Notes: generated from the sequence alone by a model not told the origin. A DNA stretch of 64,000 nucleotides from Ostrinia nubilalis (GCF_963855985.1 NC_087112.1:6698501-6762500); one strand, 5' to 3'; shown: positions 22,000 to 33,429, counted from the first letter of the stretch. Program-made: numbers and translations.

Positions 22000-22430
22000 C
22001 TTCGTATCGCACATAAATAAACAATAAGGGCATATTGTGAGAGATTACAAAGTTTTCTTTGTCCTTCGTTTGTCCTGTTTGCCATTGAGATATTTTATTC
22101 GAACATGGAATATTTTTCACCAAACAATTTCAGTATAAAATACGTAACATTTTTATTTACTTCCAACAAAGATTTGACTTCACATTGACGCCCCAAAGTA
22201 GAATAAAAATATCTCACAAAACTGTTTGTAATATTATAGTCACACATATTAATATGTATGTGTCTACATAAGTGAAAATATATTTACTATACGAGGTGAT
22301 CCGTCATACGATGTTTAAGATATTGCCTCGGTTTATATGTGACATAATTATTAGCCTACCAGTGATATATTGGTAGAGCAAACCGAGAAATTACTTTTGG
22401 TAATACATTTTAATCTCGTTTTTCTTCATC
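22000..22430. other. AT-rich DNA, nothing recognised
   Basis: No gene, repeat or inverted repeat is identified here. Confidence 0.4.
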
Positions 22431-22560
22431 ATCATCATTATCATCATTTCAGCCACAGAACGTCCACTGCTGAACATAAGCCACCCCCAATTATTTCCAC
22501 ATCGCCCGGTTGGTAGCGGCCTGCTTCCAGCGCCTTCTTGCTATCTTTATGAGGTCGTTT
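22431..22560 (-). mobile_element. RTE-like LINE 3' tail
   Basis: CATCATTATCATCATTTCAG, then ACGTCCACTGCTGAACATA and CGGTTGGTAGCGGCCTGC, continues to CTTTATGAGGTCG. It is a longer and more mutated copy than most. No target duplication found. Confidence 0.75.
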
Positions 22561-22616
22561 TTAATACAGCTTCATTTTACAGGTGATCCATTTAAAAATA
22601 ATACAGGTTAAGGTGA

Positions 22617-22641
22617 GTATTTATTTATTTATTTATTTAAT
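22617..22641. repeat. TTTA microsatellite
   Basis: Five to six TTTA units follow GAGTAT, in AT-rich DNA. Confidence 0.8.
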
Positions 22642-22984
22642 TAAAATGCAAGTGAGCTTACAGTATATCCAAAGCGCTCACATTGCCAATTTGTAAGTAC
22701 TTATATCTATTTATGGTTAGTAGACAAATACAATCTTAATTTTTTTACAAAACACTCTAAGGAGTTGGCAAAAATGTCGACGTCTAGGACGGTTTGCGTA
22801 AACATGTTTATAGTACACATGAGTATAGATTAAAGCATTTACCTGTAATAGAACAACGAGCCTCAATATGAAATGTTTTAGTGTTCACCCTTTCACGAAT
22901 CAAACTTACATTTTACTGTATTTTATCATTTGTAAGAACGTTACATTACATAGAAATGCTCCAGTCTATACTCACCTTGAGGGA

Positions 22985-23082
22985 GTTCACAGACGAGCGC
23001 CACAGTCGGAGACTGTCGCCGACAGTCGCCTACCACTAAAGCAAACAGTCGCCGACATAATGTCGCTCGTCTGTGAGCTCTC
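22985..23082. mobile_element. 98-bp inverted-repeat element (GAGTTCACAGACGAGCG)
   Basis: The arms GAGTTCACAGACGAGCG and, inverted, GAGCTCACAGACGAGCG enclose a GC-rich interior made of short ACTGTCG/CGACAGT palindromes (GGAGACTGTCGCCGACAGTC). It is strongly hairpin-forming and probably a small MITE. The target duplication is not clear. Confidence 0.6.
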
Positions 23083-23138
23083 TTAGATATCCCGTTATTT
23101 ATAACGCCATAAAGTAGGTACCTACTACTTAATAAGTA

Positions 23139-24318
23139 GGGTAAGTGCGCTAGTTTTCGTCCAATTATCGGAGTTGCCAACTTTGTGATGCGAAATGAAT
23201 ATCTTAAAATACCCTTACTCATATGTATCATATGTCATTTTAGTCCTTATATAGTCTACTTTACGTTAATATTATATGACAATAAGTAAATACCACGGGT
23301 TTTTTTTATAAAAAATATTTTATGCAAAAGAGGCGATTTCACTAGTTTTCGTCCAAAAAAATCAGTTTTCGTCCTAGTGTACGCTAGTTTTCGACCACTG
23401 TGTAGAAAAAAGGGTGCAGTTGAATTATTAACTTAAAACCAATTCTACAATACAGTAACTATGGATTGTGGTATATCATTTGAAAGGTAATTTTGTTAGC
23501 TTTCAAATGATATCAAAAAGATTTAAATAAGTTTCTTACCTAAATTTAGGAAAATATTTCAATAGGTCGAAGGATAAATGGACGAAAACTAATCTACAGG
23601 AATAGCTAATTTTGGTTTTCGTCCACACCAGTGCTTACTGATGACGTCATGGACGAAAACACAACAACGTTTAAAGCTGTTTTTTGTTTTCGTCCACATC
23701 TTTTTAACGGTTTTTATGGGTTTATCACTGTTAAAAAGTGGACGTAAACTAAAATGTTTAATGTAATAGCAATAAAGATCATATTGGAAGAAAAAACATT
23801 GTATTTTGTAGGTCCATTGAAGTAAAATGATTATTAAAAATATTAACTAGGTGTCAGGGTTTCCGTCCACGTGGACGAAAACCAAAATCTTGCAAAATTG
23901 TTATGCTAGTATTAGTCCACTTAATTATCTAAGATTTATATACAAAAACTTTAATAAACCCTTAAAATAGTGTTTATTATGCTAATAATTAGACATACGT
24001 GCCAAAAACATTACGTAAAGTAGCTAAAACAGTAATTAAACATACCATGTAAGTTCCCTACCGGCACGTTTTTTTCTAACTTGACGACGTTTTCCATTCA
24101 CCTGTGTGCAGCAGCAACTTCCGTAGATTTTTTTGGAGTTATTACTTGAGAAATTACATTTTCATGCAGGCAGAACTGTTACTTAGATATTATAGATTGT
24201 AACAAGTCCAAACTTGGACGGAAAGTTAGGTTTGTATTCTAATTTTCCGTATTTGTTTGTGGCAAGTCGGTCAAATGGACGAAAACAGGAGCTGGACGGA
24301 AAACCGGCGCAATTACCC
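23139..24318. mobile_element. 1.18-kb TA-flanked element studded with GTTTTCGTCC
   Basis: The ends GGGTAAGTGCGCTAGTTTTC and, inverted, GGGTAATTGCGCCGGTTTTC are flanked by TA at 23137-23138 and 24319-24320. Fourteen copies (ten exact, four with one mismatch) of GTTTTCGTCC lie inside: in plus orientation at 23153, 23345, 23365, 23387, 23615, 23686 and 23859, and in minus orientation at 23580, 23651, 23740, 23873, 24216, 24277 and 24294. Plus copies dominate the left half and minus copies the right half. No ORF of useful length exists. The motif is likely a transposase-binding site carried in many copies, but the family is not recognised. Confidence 0.8.
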
Positions 24319-24614
24319 TAAATAGTATAAGGTGGCAACTAAAAATAGTTCCGTATTCTTTAATACCTAGGCTGAAAGGCAATTTGCTGAAATAAGTCAT
24401 TTATTAGATCCACTGTCGCCGAAATATTAATATTACAGTTTATTAATGATCTGGCCGCCATGTTATAAATCACCGTCTGTCGTCCTGGCGTTCATCACGT
24501 AATCTATAATGTGATATTGCGATTTGCAGTTTAATTTTGTTCATTGGAATTTTGGTTGACAGGTGGTATTATCCCAGGTTTGGATTTTAGGGAGAGGCCT
24601 TCGTTGATTTTTGA

Positions 24615-24702
24615 GTTAATGACCTTTTCAACTAGCCTGTTTTTTACGAAAATAGATATCTTTATTTTCGTAAAAAACAGGCTAGTTGAAAAGGTCATTA
24701 AC
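24615..24702. repeat. Perfect palindrome, 40-bp arms and 8-bp loop
   Basis: The arms at 24615-24654 and 24663-24702 are exactly complementary over all 40 bases (start GTTAATGACCTTTTCAACTA), with GATATCTT as the loop. No flanking duplication is seen. It would form a long stable hairpin in DNA or RNA. Confidence 0.9.
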
Positions 24703-25229
24703 CAGTTGGCATAAGAAAATCACAATAAACGACTAGATCCTAGAATAGTAACCTTGACATTTTCGTATGACATTAATGTCAATATCATGGCTATTTATAA
24801 GTGTAAAGTGACGTCATTTTAAAGTTGCAGGACCTCTGAAGGTCTAAAATTAGTCACTAGTCGTTTAGACGTTTAGTAACAAAGTAGTCTAATATAGTTC
24901 TCAAAGTAAAGAAACCAACATCACATAACATATTTAGTTAAAAGCATTTATAATACTTGCATGATTATGACATAATTTATACAGACTCGCGGAAGTCGGT
25001 CGACTGAATAATGGCGCTTATTTAAATAAAAACCAGATATAATTTGACAAATGAAAGCCTGCCCGAATCTGCATATATTCTGGCAGGATTTGCTTTAGTT
25101 GTTGCAGACTTACATTTTGAATGTAACTTATAAGGCTGGTTATTAAGATATTTGCATAATGTTATACAGGTGGAGGTAAAAAGGAGTTTGACTTTAAAAC
25201 TGTACTGATAAAATCGTAAGAACGAGTTT
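24703..25229. other. AT-rich DNA, nothing recognised
   Basis: No gene or repeat is identified. Confidence 0.4.
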
Positions 25230-25425
25230 TGACTATTTTAACTTATTAGCGCTGCCTGCAATTTTGTACGTGTGAAAAACCCTTATCAAATAGGGGTATG
25301 AAAATAGTTTATGTCCTATTCTCAGACCTAGTGAATATACACAAAGTTTATAAGAATCGGTCAAGCCGTTTCAAAGGAGTTTTGTTACAAACACTGTGAT
25401 AGGAGAATTTCTATTTACTAGATTT
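25230..25425 (+). repeat. LINE-like dispersed repeat fragment
   Basis: AAGAATCGGTCAAGCCGTTT, then GGAGTTTTGTTACAAACACT and GGAGAATTTCTATTTACTAG, is a 3' block found in many lepidopteran dispersed repeats. The left limit is uncertain and the copy is worn. Confidence 0.45.
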
Positions 25426-25524
25426 TCTTGCTAGAAACAAAGCGTCCCGTGAAAACGTCTTATACCAACCCTAAAAATAATATTTAATAACCCTAAAAGG
25501 ATAGTTTTTTTACATCTATCTTTC

Positions 25525-25572
25525 GTTCGTTTCAGCCGAGTGACGTCCACTGTTGGACAAAGGCTTTAGTAG
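25525..25572 (-). mobile_element. RTE-like LINE 3' tail fragment
   Basis: TTTCGTTCGTTTCAGCCGAG, then TGACGTCCACTGTTGGACAA, is the inverted tail ending in the CGAA-type repeat. Only about 45 bp are present. Confidence 0.7.
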
Positions 25573-26130
25573 CCTATATTGGCAATAATAACTGAGATGA
25601 CAGACCGCGGAAGGCCAGCTTTCTGACATGCTGAGCCCCCGGGCCTGTTGACACTGTATTCCATTGTTTTTGTCCTGTACATTTTTGTATTTTTAGGGTT
25701 GTCGTATAAAGGTTGTATACGACAGTTGTCAGCTAGACCAGTTGTCAGTATACCAGTCAGTTTCCAACCTCCGTGTTTTACCTACGTGCAATTGGCGACG
25801 AGGATGGGACGTGGATGGAGGTCGAAATTAGTGTTTTTGCTTGAATGTTACTAGAAATGTGCGACAACAAGCGACGTCACTCAACTACGCCTGACAACGC
25901 CACCACGTATGAAAATGGTGACGTAATAAATGTCAAGCGAAATATGCCGTAGTGAATACGAGGCTTAAAACACTAAGTGGCCACATTAAAGTGTTGAGAT
26001 GACTAAAATCACTTCACTGCAGACGCGTGATAAGTCGCAGACTTGGCGGAAGCGCCTGTGAAATATCGTGTGACAGGCGACTCAAGTTATAGAACTTAGC
26101 GTTAGGTAGCTCGATAAAGAGGACATTGAC
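25573..26130. other. No supported gene
   Basis: A 68-codon plus-strand ORF at 25648-25854 begins with a hydrophobic stretch (MTLYSIVFVLYIFVFLG), but it has no family match or gene context. It is not called. Confidence 0.4.
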
Positions 26131-26131
26131 T

Positions 26132-26400
26132 GTGGTCTAGTGGTTTAAGACCACCTGCTTCAGACGCAGAGGTCCCGGGTTCGATTTCCAATGGGGGCAG
26201 ATTTTTCTGTTCGGTTTGGTTGGTGGTAGGGTTTGTTCTAAGTCCGCCTGGCTAGGTAAGATAGCCAGTTCCTCCGTGGTTGAGGATTCCGGGTGAAGCT
26301 CGCTTCCACCTTCGGCCTGATCATCACTTACCATCAGGTGAGATACAGGCCAAGAGCTTCCTCGTTGTGGATAAAATAATAATAAAAAAAAAACAATTTA
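26132..26400 (+). mobile_element. tRNA-derived SINE, copy 1
   Basis: The head contains an A-box-like TGGTCTAGTGG and a B-box GGTTCGATTT, spaced as in a tRNA. It is followed by a body with TCTAAGTCCGCCTGG, GATAGCCAGTTCCTC and GTGGTTGAGGATTCCGGGTG, and an A-rich tail (AATAATAATAAAAAAAAAA). The 3' end ATCACTTACCATCAGGTGA is shared with the LINE end at 52020. It is transcribed by RNA polymerase III if active. No clear target duplication was found. Confidence 0.8.
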
Positions 26401-26490
26401 AGTTTAAATGGAAGATCATGATTTGCGGCGCACCTTGTGCGAAGCTAACAACTCCACCAAGTGACCTAGTCAATGTGTTTTTAAATAACA

Positions 26491-26608
26491 GGGACGTATT
26501 CCACTTAGAGCGCCTACAGATATTTTTTGATAGGTGCTCTAAGTGGAATAGGCCAGGTGCTATTCGTGCAGGTGATAATTGGGCGGGTGCTCTAAGTGGA
26601 ATACGCCC
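26491..26608. mobile_element. Palindromic MITE with TATTCCACTTAGAGC repeats
   Basis: The ends GGGACGTATTCCACTTAGAG and, inverted, GGGCGTATTCCACTTAGAGC flank a third internal copy, GGTGCTCTAAGTGGAATA, near 26535-26552. The internal copy makes an alternative, shorter hairpin with the left end. Non-coding; target duplication unclear. Confidence 0.65.
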
Positions 26609-26974
26609 TAATACGCCACACATTATAGCTTCTTTCTATCTGTCTGTAGACGTCTGGTTAAAACAGACAGATCAAATTATGTTTATTTAAAATAATATTT
26701 TTTATAACTTGCACCACAAGTCTAGCTCAGATTCCGGGTGTCGCTCGCCTTGGAAGTGCGATTTGTCGAATGACTAGACGTTACAACTGAAAAATTGCTT
26801 AATTCAGCAATTAACATGGTAGTTAACGTGACGAGCGAGGATAATTGGTGCATCTTAGTCAATGACTAGGTTGTGTTCCTCTTAGATTGTTTATCTTTTA
26901 ACTGGCAATATCCATATACTCTCTGTTCAGTATTCTGTGTTATTACTAGTAGATAAAGGTCTGCAAGCAAGATT

Positions 26975-27178
26975 TGCACTGGAGGGAAGTCGAACCATAA
27001 CTTCGAACTCCTATGTTCTTCTGATTTCGTTGCGGGTCCAAAGACTGTTTAACTTTCCCCCGGGACACACTTGACCTTCATTGGTTGGCTTTTATATTGG
27101 CGGTCAAGCTGTTGATCCTAGCTACACAGGAGTTGCAGCGGTGGGAACGAGAGGTGGGAATGGTCCCGAGTTGTAGAC
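26975..27178 (+). repeat. Dispersed repeat (TTGCGGGTCCAA...CCCCCGGGACA), copy 1
   Basis: About 200 bp match 29079-29246: TCCTATGTTCTTCTGATT, TTTAACTTTCCCCCGGGACA, ACTTGACCTTCATTGGTTGG, GGCGGTCAAGCTGT and GAACGAGAGGTGGGAAT. The two copies are in the same orientation 2.1 kb apart. The second follows a tRNA-like head, so this is probably the body of a second SINE family. Confidence 0.7.
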
Positions 27179-28969
27179 AAAGATAGGTAAAGTATCTCGG
27201 TAATATTTTTCGTAAGGAGCTCTTTACCGGTACAGTCAAATAATTAATAAGCTTAAACAATACCCCTTTTATGTCTTACCTACGCTTCGAAAGACTAGAA
27301 CAAAAACCGGTTTAAGCATGTCAGAATCTCAGGACGACGATGAACCAAAAATAGTGTTCAATAAGAAAAGAAAAATAGAGAAAAGAAGATGCACAAATAT
27401 CCCGAAGGTGTGGGCATTGTGCTTCAGAGTCGGGGGTTTGTAGTTCGGTTCCCGAAAGCTGGTCTTGAGCCCACTCTTAACACAAGCACCGATTTAGCTT
27501 ATCTGGAGAAGTTAACGGATATTTGAATATGTGCACTAGAATTACTGAGGCTCTTTTAAAATAAACCTGGCTATTTTCTTTAAAAGCGTTTTCAGTAAAA
27601 AATTGGAACTGCAAAGCCAATTATAAGATCGGATCACATTCCTAAGTAGATTAGTTTTTCAGTTCAGTTTCACATGAGACGAAAAAAGTGTTCACAAATC
27701 CATTTCTATTGGAGCTGAAAGGAAGCTGTGAAAGCAAATCGAATCTTAAAACTGTAGCCATATGGTATAATTTCATAGAGCCGTCGTTCTCAAGCTAATG
27801 AGTTAATCTAATCATAAACTGCAGCAGTAATTCCATTTGGAAGTACGCTAATGAAGAAATTACTGCATTGCAGGTTCCGAGTGTGTTTCAAGGAAAATAT
27901 TCTCTCTGTAGGCTTAAAAATATTATTTAGGTCACCGGTGATTCAGTACCTATCTTTTGATCAATTTAAAGTATCAGTAGCATGTATTTTAATCCGAGGC
28001 AGGCAGCATTAAATGGATTATGAATGTTATTTTATTTCGTGCATTTAAGTCTTAATAATTTTATTCTACTGCGCGGTAAAATCTTATCAACATTACAAAA
28101 ACTGCTCACGCCATCTATGACAGATCAATAGCAAACTACGAGTGTTTACAAGCGCGCGCGCGTGCGCTGCTTTCAGTTGAGTCACTTTGATGCGGTATAA
28201 CTGCGGTAGATGTCGCTAACGGGTTAGTAAACAAACTATTTTTTCTGAGGGCACGGCAGTACTCTAATATTTAAATTATTTTAAAGCATTAAGTTAGGTA
28301 GGTATAACATTTTTTGGCCTCTACATCACATCAAGTTAAGCAGTATCTTAAGTAGTTGTAATAAATGCTATACTTATTTGCAACAAAAATGTAGGTGTAT
28401 TGTCCATTCTACATTTAAAGTTAAGACAATTTGGGATAAAGGTCACATTATACGTTATCACAAAAGCCTTTTTGCGTCATCCTACTTAAAAGATACCCTC
28501 TTAAGAAACCACAAAACCGCGCCCTGGGGACCATCAATTTCCAGGACCTCAAAAATGTATACTCTCGCTGAAAATAGCGAAAGTAAACAATAACCTTTAA
28601 ACTTGCCGCAGTTCCGCGGACAAGAAGCTATCCCGAATACCTGCCTACTCCTTTATCAGGATTCTCAAACTTATGGCATCGTATCCCTGATATAATAAGT
28701 TTTCAAGACCCTGCCCAGTGCCCACAGCCTTTTGAAGATTTGAACTAATTTTGAAGAATAGAGAGGTGACCTGTCTCGTCAAGACAGTGTTTGCGTCTTT
28801 AAACGAGAGCAAACCCTAAATGAAATGGGAAAAGGCACAGTAGAACAGTAGAAGAAGTTCAACTTCAACTGATGATGGCATGATGTAAGAAACTATATTT
28901 ATTAGTGGAAAAAGACGAGCTAGAACCAATGCAGAACCAACTTATAAAATTATATTTAACTAAAGGAGA
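27179..28969. other. No supported gene; CG-rich patch near 28150
   Basis: No gene is seen. Around 28150-28170 there is a purine-pyrimidine run (AGCGCGCGCGCGTGCGC) that could adopt Z-DNA. A stretch at 27410-27500 resembles a SINE body with a weak B-box (AGTTCGGTTCCC), too degraded to call. Confidence 0.4.
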
Positions 28970-29246
28970 GGCATTTAGCCTCTTCAGTCTAGTGGTAGAG
29001 ACCACGAGACCATGAAGGTTCTAGGGTTTTAAACCTTTGTTTGTCACCTGTCATCCGCTTTGCAATGGAGGTTTCGAACCCCTATGTTCTTCTGATTAAT
29101 TTCGTTGCGGGTCCAATGACAGTTTAACTTTCCCCCGGGACAAACTTGACCTTCATTGGTTGGGTTTTTATGGCGGTCAAGCTGTAGATCCTGGCTACAC
29201 AGGAGTTGCAGTGGTGGGAACGAGAGGTGGGAATAGTCCCGTAGAC
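28970..29246 (+). mobile_element. tRNA-headed SINE, second family
   Basis: The head TTCAGTCTAGTGGTAGAGAC has an A-box-like TCTAGTGGTAG. The body from 29079 is the repeat also seen at 26975. The junction of a tRNA-like head and this body in one copy supports the SINE call. The B-box is degraded (GGTTCTAGGGTTTTA). Confidence 0.55.
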
Positions 29247-29940
29247 CATGAAGGTGTTACTTGGTTTGCCTAAAAGTGGATCAAAATAATCAACAATAAC
29301 TACAATAAATAAGAGAACTGCGAATTCGTGTACTAAAGTTTGAGCATCCCTGTCCCAAACTTTAAGATGAAGGAGTGACAGTTCATGGAATTTTGATAAT
29401 TATGCGGGACTTTGACGTCGTCGTCATTTCTGCGGTTTCCGCGACATTTATACGTAGGTATAGAGACGTAGATTCTGACGGTAACATGTTGTAAGACAGG
29501 TCATGTTTACATTTCTACGTGAATGTAAGAGAAACAAGCGGATTAATGTCAATGTTCTCGTTTGGTTTATTTTCATGAAAAAATCAAATCAAAAATATTT
29601 ATTTAGGTAGAGTCGTAGTTGCATGAAGGAATGTTATAGATACAGAACTCGACACTTTATAAAAATCATACAAAAGTCTCTCTCACTATTTTCTGATCAA
29701 ATAGCGAACAGCACACCTGAAATCAAGAGCGGAAATCTAGATTTTTTTGACGTTCCACTTCGCTGCGGATAAAAAATCAGCAAATGAACTAAAAAATCAA
29801 AACGTATAGAATCCGATTTTCAATTAAAACTTTCGGCCGTTCGTTCGCCATCGCCTATTGGGTCAGTTTATACTAGCGGAAGGTACAGTAGTATCACTTC
29901 TGCAAGGCACAGCAGTTGATCTGATATTTCTTTGCTAAGG
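29247..29940. other. AT-rich DNA, nothing recognised
   Basis: No gene or family-level repeat is seen. Confidence 0.4.
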
Positions 29941-30047
29941 TAGCAGGAAGGCGCTGGATGCAGGCCGTCACCAACCGGTCATTGTGAAAATCATTGGGGG
30001 AGGCCTTTGTTCAGCAGTTGACGTCCTGAGGCTGAAATGATGATGAT
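29941..30047 (+). mobile_element. RTE-like LINE C-terminal codons and tail
   Basis: GGTAGCAGGAAGGCGCTGGA, then GGGGGAGGCCTTTGTTCAGC and an ATG-repeat end, codes for the degraded last 30 or so residues of the RTE protein. ATG-tailed subfamily. Confidence 0.8.
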
Positions 30048-30452
30048 CAGTCTTACCAAGAGTAATGTGATCTTTGCCTGAACGAGAAGCATTTTCTAAG
30101 GAAAGCTTAGTCCAATAAATTACGCTTGGTGTTTCTTTGCGAAGTCTTATCTAAAATGAGAATAAGAGAAGAGATTGAGTGAGGGTCCTAAGCATAGTCT
30201 AGTAATCTAGTTTATTGACAAAGGTAAATAATGATCAGCGATGACCTGATGATGAGCGATGAAAAGAAAGAAAAAAATATTTTCTAGAAGAATGGAAGCC
30301 AAATAAATTGGCATTACAAGTGGCGCGAAAGACACTTCAATGCACAGAAGAAATGGCTTCGTGAATAAAGAAGAAGAGTAGATACTCAAATGGCAGATAG
30401 ACGAATTCAAGCGATAGATGCTGCCCCTATGGCTGGCTACTTCGTTATTTAC
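30048..30452. other. No supported gene
   Basis: A 67-codon minus-strand ORF (30207-30410) is rich in L, F, I and S and has no gene context. It is treated as chance. Confidence 0.4.
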
Positions 30453-30662
30453 AACTAGCTTTTGCCCGCGGCTTCACCCGCGTGAATTTTAGTTTGTCAC
30501 AAATCGTCATAAATTTTAGCCTATATTATGTTATATGTTATTCTGGGTTATAAACAATAATACTGTAAAGTTTCAACAAAATCCGTTCAATAGTTTTTGC
30601 GTGAAAGAGTAACAAACATCCAGACATCCAAACTATCGCATTTATAATATTAGTAGGATGGA
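30453..30662 (+). repeat. 'gcttttgcccgcggcttc' dispersed repeat, best copy
   Basis: It starts ACTAGCTTTTGCCCGCGGCT, continues through AAGTTTCAACAAAATCCGTT and AACAAACATCCAGACATCCA, and ends ATAATATTAGTAGGAT. This is an abundant lepidopteran repeat. The 3' ATA-rich end suggests a LINE 3' terminus or a SINE that uses one. The exact class is not assigned. Confidence 0.75.
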
Positions 30663-31137
30663 GATCCAGGTTCGGCTTTCAAATGAAGATGATAAGAATG
30701 AAATCACATTTAGATACATTAGACCTCAAGAAGAGAGCCTACTGTGTATCACCAGATATTTTACAGGTACATCGGAACGGACAGAGGACTGTCCCGGTTT
30801 CCCGGGAAAGTAAACACAGTTAAACTATCCGGGATTCTGGAACGTTCGGTTTTTATGGTTCCGACGAAACGTGCATACTTTCAGATAATATGGGACGTAT
30901 ATGCGATAACTTTCTCCGAGTATTGTTCTGAAACCAACCGATAAATGTAATCCGATGCAAATCTATGAGATGCCGCAATAAGATAACATTTTACATTTGT
31001 ATATTTCACAGTCCTTTATGGAAACTGGATATATCTACCTATAGCCAATCGAGAGTAGAGGTATACCTAGGTTCTTGAAACGATATTCGACTCTTACCTA
31101 TTACACAAAAGCATATTATTAGCTGTGCGCCTGTGAC
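30663..31137. other. No supported gene
   Basis: A 66-codon plus-strand ORF (30744-30944) is present without any supporting signal. Confidence 0.4.
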
Positions 31138-31344
31138 ACTTGTACATTAACTCAAAGGTGACTGACTGACTGACTGACTGACATAGTGATATATCAACGC
31201 ACTGGATGGATCGGGCTGAAATTTAGCATGCAGCTACCTGCATGTTATGACGTAGGTATCCGCTAAGAAAGGATTTTACGAAACTCTACCCCTAAGGGGG
31301 TAAAACGGGATAAACGCGTACGAAGTCGCGGGCGGCCGCTAGTC
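31138..31344 (-). repeat. Related dispersed repeat, inverted, with TGAC microsatellite
   Basis: Read on the minus strand it starts ACTAGCGGCCGCCCGCGACT, contains CCGTTTTACCCCCTTAGGGG, and ends near an array of six GTCA units (31159-31182). The same start is seen at 60529. It is a second subfamily of the 'gcttttgcccgcggcttc' group. Confidence 0.7.
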
Positions 31345-31867
31345 CTATCATATTGCTGTTCCTAGCGTGTTGCGATGATACGTTATTTCTATTGCAGTGT
31401 CCAAGAAAGTCTAAATAATTGCCTCTAAAAATTTTCCAGCAATTTTATTAAACGCAGAATTAATGGTGGTTTGCTTAATCCTTATCACTGAAGTAAAACC
31501 CGCCCCAAAGGTTTGAGAGATCGACTATTGTGACTAATTAAAATAAAATACAAAATCCTAAATAATTTGAGGCACTCAACGGCTTGCCTATAATAATTAA
31601 CGTCGCCATAAATCACGTGCGTGTTACATTGACCACTCTTGCGCAAGTGGGTGGACGTACCACACATTCCGGTTGCAATACCACCTTCAACATATTTCAC
31701 GAAGGCGAATTGTTGATGAAAACAGACATATTTTCCGGTTGAACTCGCTTGAAACGTTATCCTGCTTGATACGTCACAGTCAAAAAGAGAAAGACAACAT
31801 GTGAATGAAGATATAATAGACAACATGTGGCTGACAATAGTGACTGAGTTTCTTGCGCTGCTTCTTC

Positions 31868-31964
31868 TCAGCACTGGCCCATTTATTGTCCCGAAGCAGT
31901 GGTAGGGTTAATATTGGGACGTGTAAAAGTGCTTTTTAAAAGCCTATTTGCAAAAATTAATGAA
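31868..31964 (+). repeat. Dispersed repeat with 'acgtgtaaaagtgctt' block, copy 2
   Basis: CACTGGCCCATTTATTGTCC, CAGTGGTAGGGTTA and GGGACGTGTAAAAGTGCTTT match the inverted copy at 17185 and the partial copy at 59220. The DNA to the left (31485-31874) holds a 129-codon minus-strand ORF that is probably part of the same decayed element. Confidence 0.55.
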
Positions 31965-32028
31965 TTTTATGAATTTTTAATTTTATTTTAGATGATAGTC
32001 TTTTCCCTCGAGTCGCTGAAGATACTAA

Positions 32029-32146
32029 GGCTGAGTTGCACCACCTAACTTTCACGGTAACTATAACGATAACCGGTGTTTTTTGTATGGAGTTTGACAG
32101 ATTATTGACGTTTGTCAAAGTTAAAGTAAGATGGTGCAACCCAGCC
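32029..32146 (+). mobile_element. 118-bp MITE 'GGCTGAGTTGCACC', copy 3
   Basis: Exactly 118 bp, with TAA on both sides. The body shares GTAACTATAACGATAACC, TTTTTTGTATGGA and ACGTTTGTCAAAGTTAAAGT with copies 1 and 4. Length and flanks agree across copies. Confidence 0.85.
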
Positions 32147-32452
32147 TAAGAATGCATTTTAAAATTGCAATGAAAACTGGCTGATCTGCCTTCTTAGACT
32201 AGGGTTTACTTTCCATGATCATTGATCATGGTTCCATTCAGCTGGAACTGGTTTTCGAAATTAGTAAAAAGAACTTTTTATAATTATTGTGTGTCGTATT
32301 AAAACACTTATCTCAATAAATCTAGGTATATACTAATAAATCTAATAATGCGGGCAAATGATGAGAAGATGCAGTAAAGTGTCGACAGTACTTTAATGTA
32401 CATTAAGCTAAATATTGTGGCAGCTTATGTAATTTTGCAACATATAATTTGA

Positions 32453-32632
32453 CTAGCTGTGCCCGCGACTTCGTACGCGTGATGTTATAACAATATAGCC
32501 TATAGCCTTCCTCAATAAATGGGCTATCTAACACTGAAAGAATTTTTCAAATCGGACCGGTAGTTCCTGAGATTAGCGCGTTCAAGTAAACAAACAAACA
32601 AACTCTTCAGCTTTATAATATTAGTATAATGT
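32453..32632 (+). repeat. 'agctgtgcccgcgacttcg' dispersed repeat
   Basis: Starts ACTAGCTGTGCCCGCGACTT, includes AATTTTTCAAATCGGACCGG and AACAAACAAACAAACTCTTC, and ends TTATAATATTAGTATAATG. Same superfamily as the copy at 30453, different subfamily. Confidence 0.75.
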
Positions 32633-33429
32633 GATGTCGACCGTACAAGAAATTTAGTCACCGTTATCCATAAATTTTAACTATCTACCCACACAATCCC
32701 ATCAGCCCCAAACCTCAATTAACTCCAACCAATGCATCACTTACACTCGTAGATTGCTACTGTGATATTAACGCCTGTAACTGGTAAACGATCCTGGGAC
32801 TTGTAATTAAATCTCCCAACTTGTGATTTGTTGGTGACGAAGTTAGTTCGGGATAACTGACCAGTTTGCTTTGTAAGTTACAAAGTAATTGATTGAAATA
32901 GTTCTGACCGTCGACAGTGTGGAAGTTTTTCGGACATCTTTGGAAAAGGAGCTTCTATTGTTTGAACTACAAAGTGCCTTTTAGGGAAGATAATTAGTGA
33001 AGTTACAAGACAATTAGTAATTAAAACCTGGGCTAGTAAAAAAGACAAAGGAGCGGACAAAGACCTATCTATTTACTTGTACAGTTACTATAAGGCAGTT
33101 GGAGAGAAGACAGCCAGTTTCTTTGGAAAATTTCGAGTGACGGTAGCTTCCAGCTCTGACCTGACATCAACATCTGACAGTGACATCAAGTGAGATTTTG
33201 ATTGTCCAGCTGAAAATATCCCTAAATACACTAACAGTTTGGTATCATCGGATTCATTTCTTACAAAAATCGCTAGTTTCTATCAGCGTAAAATAAAGAC
33301 ACTACTTTTTTGAACTGTTGGATAAATGTTTACCTTGTAATTCAAGTTTTAGATGTTTTTGTTTCGGTAATAACTGCACAGGGCAACTGTCTCAGTTTAA
33401 TGTCATTTCCAACTGAAAGTAAAACTGCA
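32633..33429. other. AT-rich DNA, nothing recognised
   Basis: A 60-codon minus-strand ORF (32878-33060) has no support. No repeat is recognised up to the foldback element. Confidence 0.4.

Noticed and set aside
26132..26210. tRNA gene
   Set aside because: The A- and B-box signals are there, but the cloverleaf is not complete. The segment continues into a SINE body and A-tail shared with 39296.
31485..31874. 129-codon minus-strand ORF
   Set aside because: It overlaps the edge of a dispersed repeat with three copies in the window, and no protein motif is seen. It is probably part of a decayed element, not a gene.
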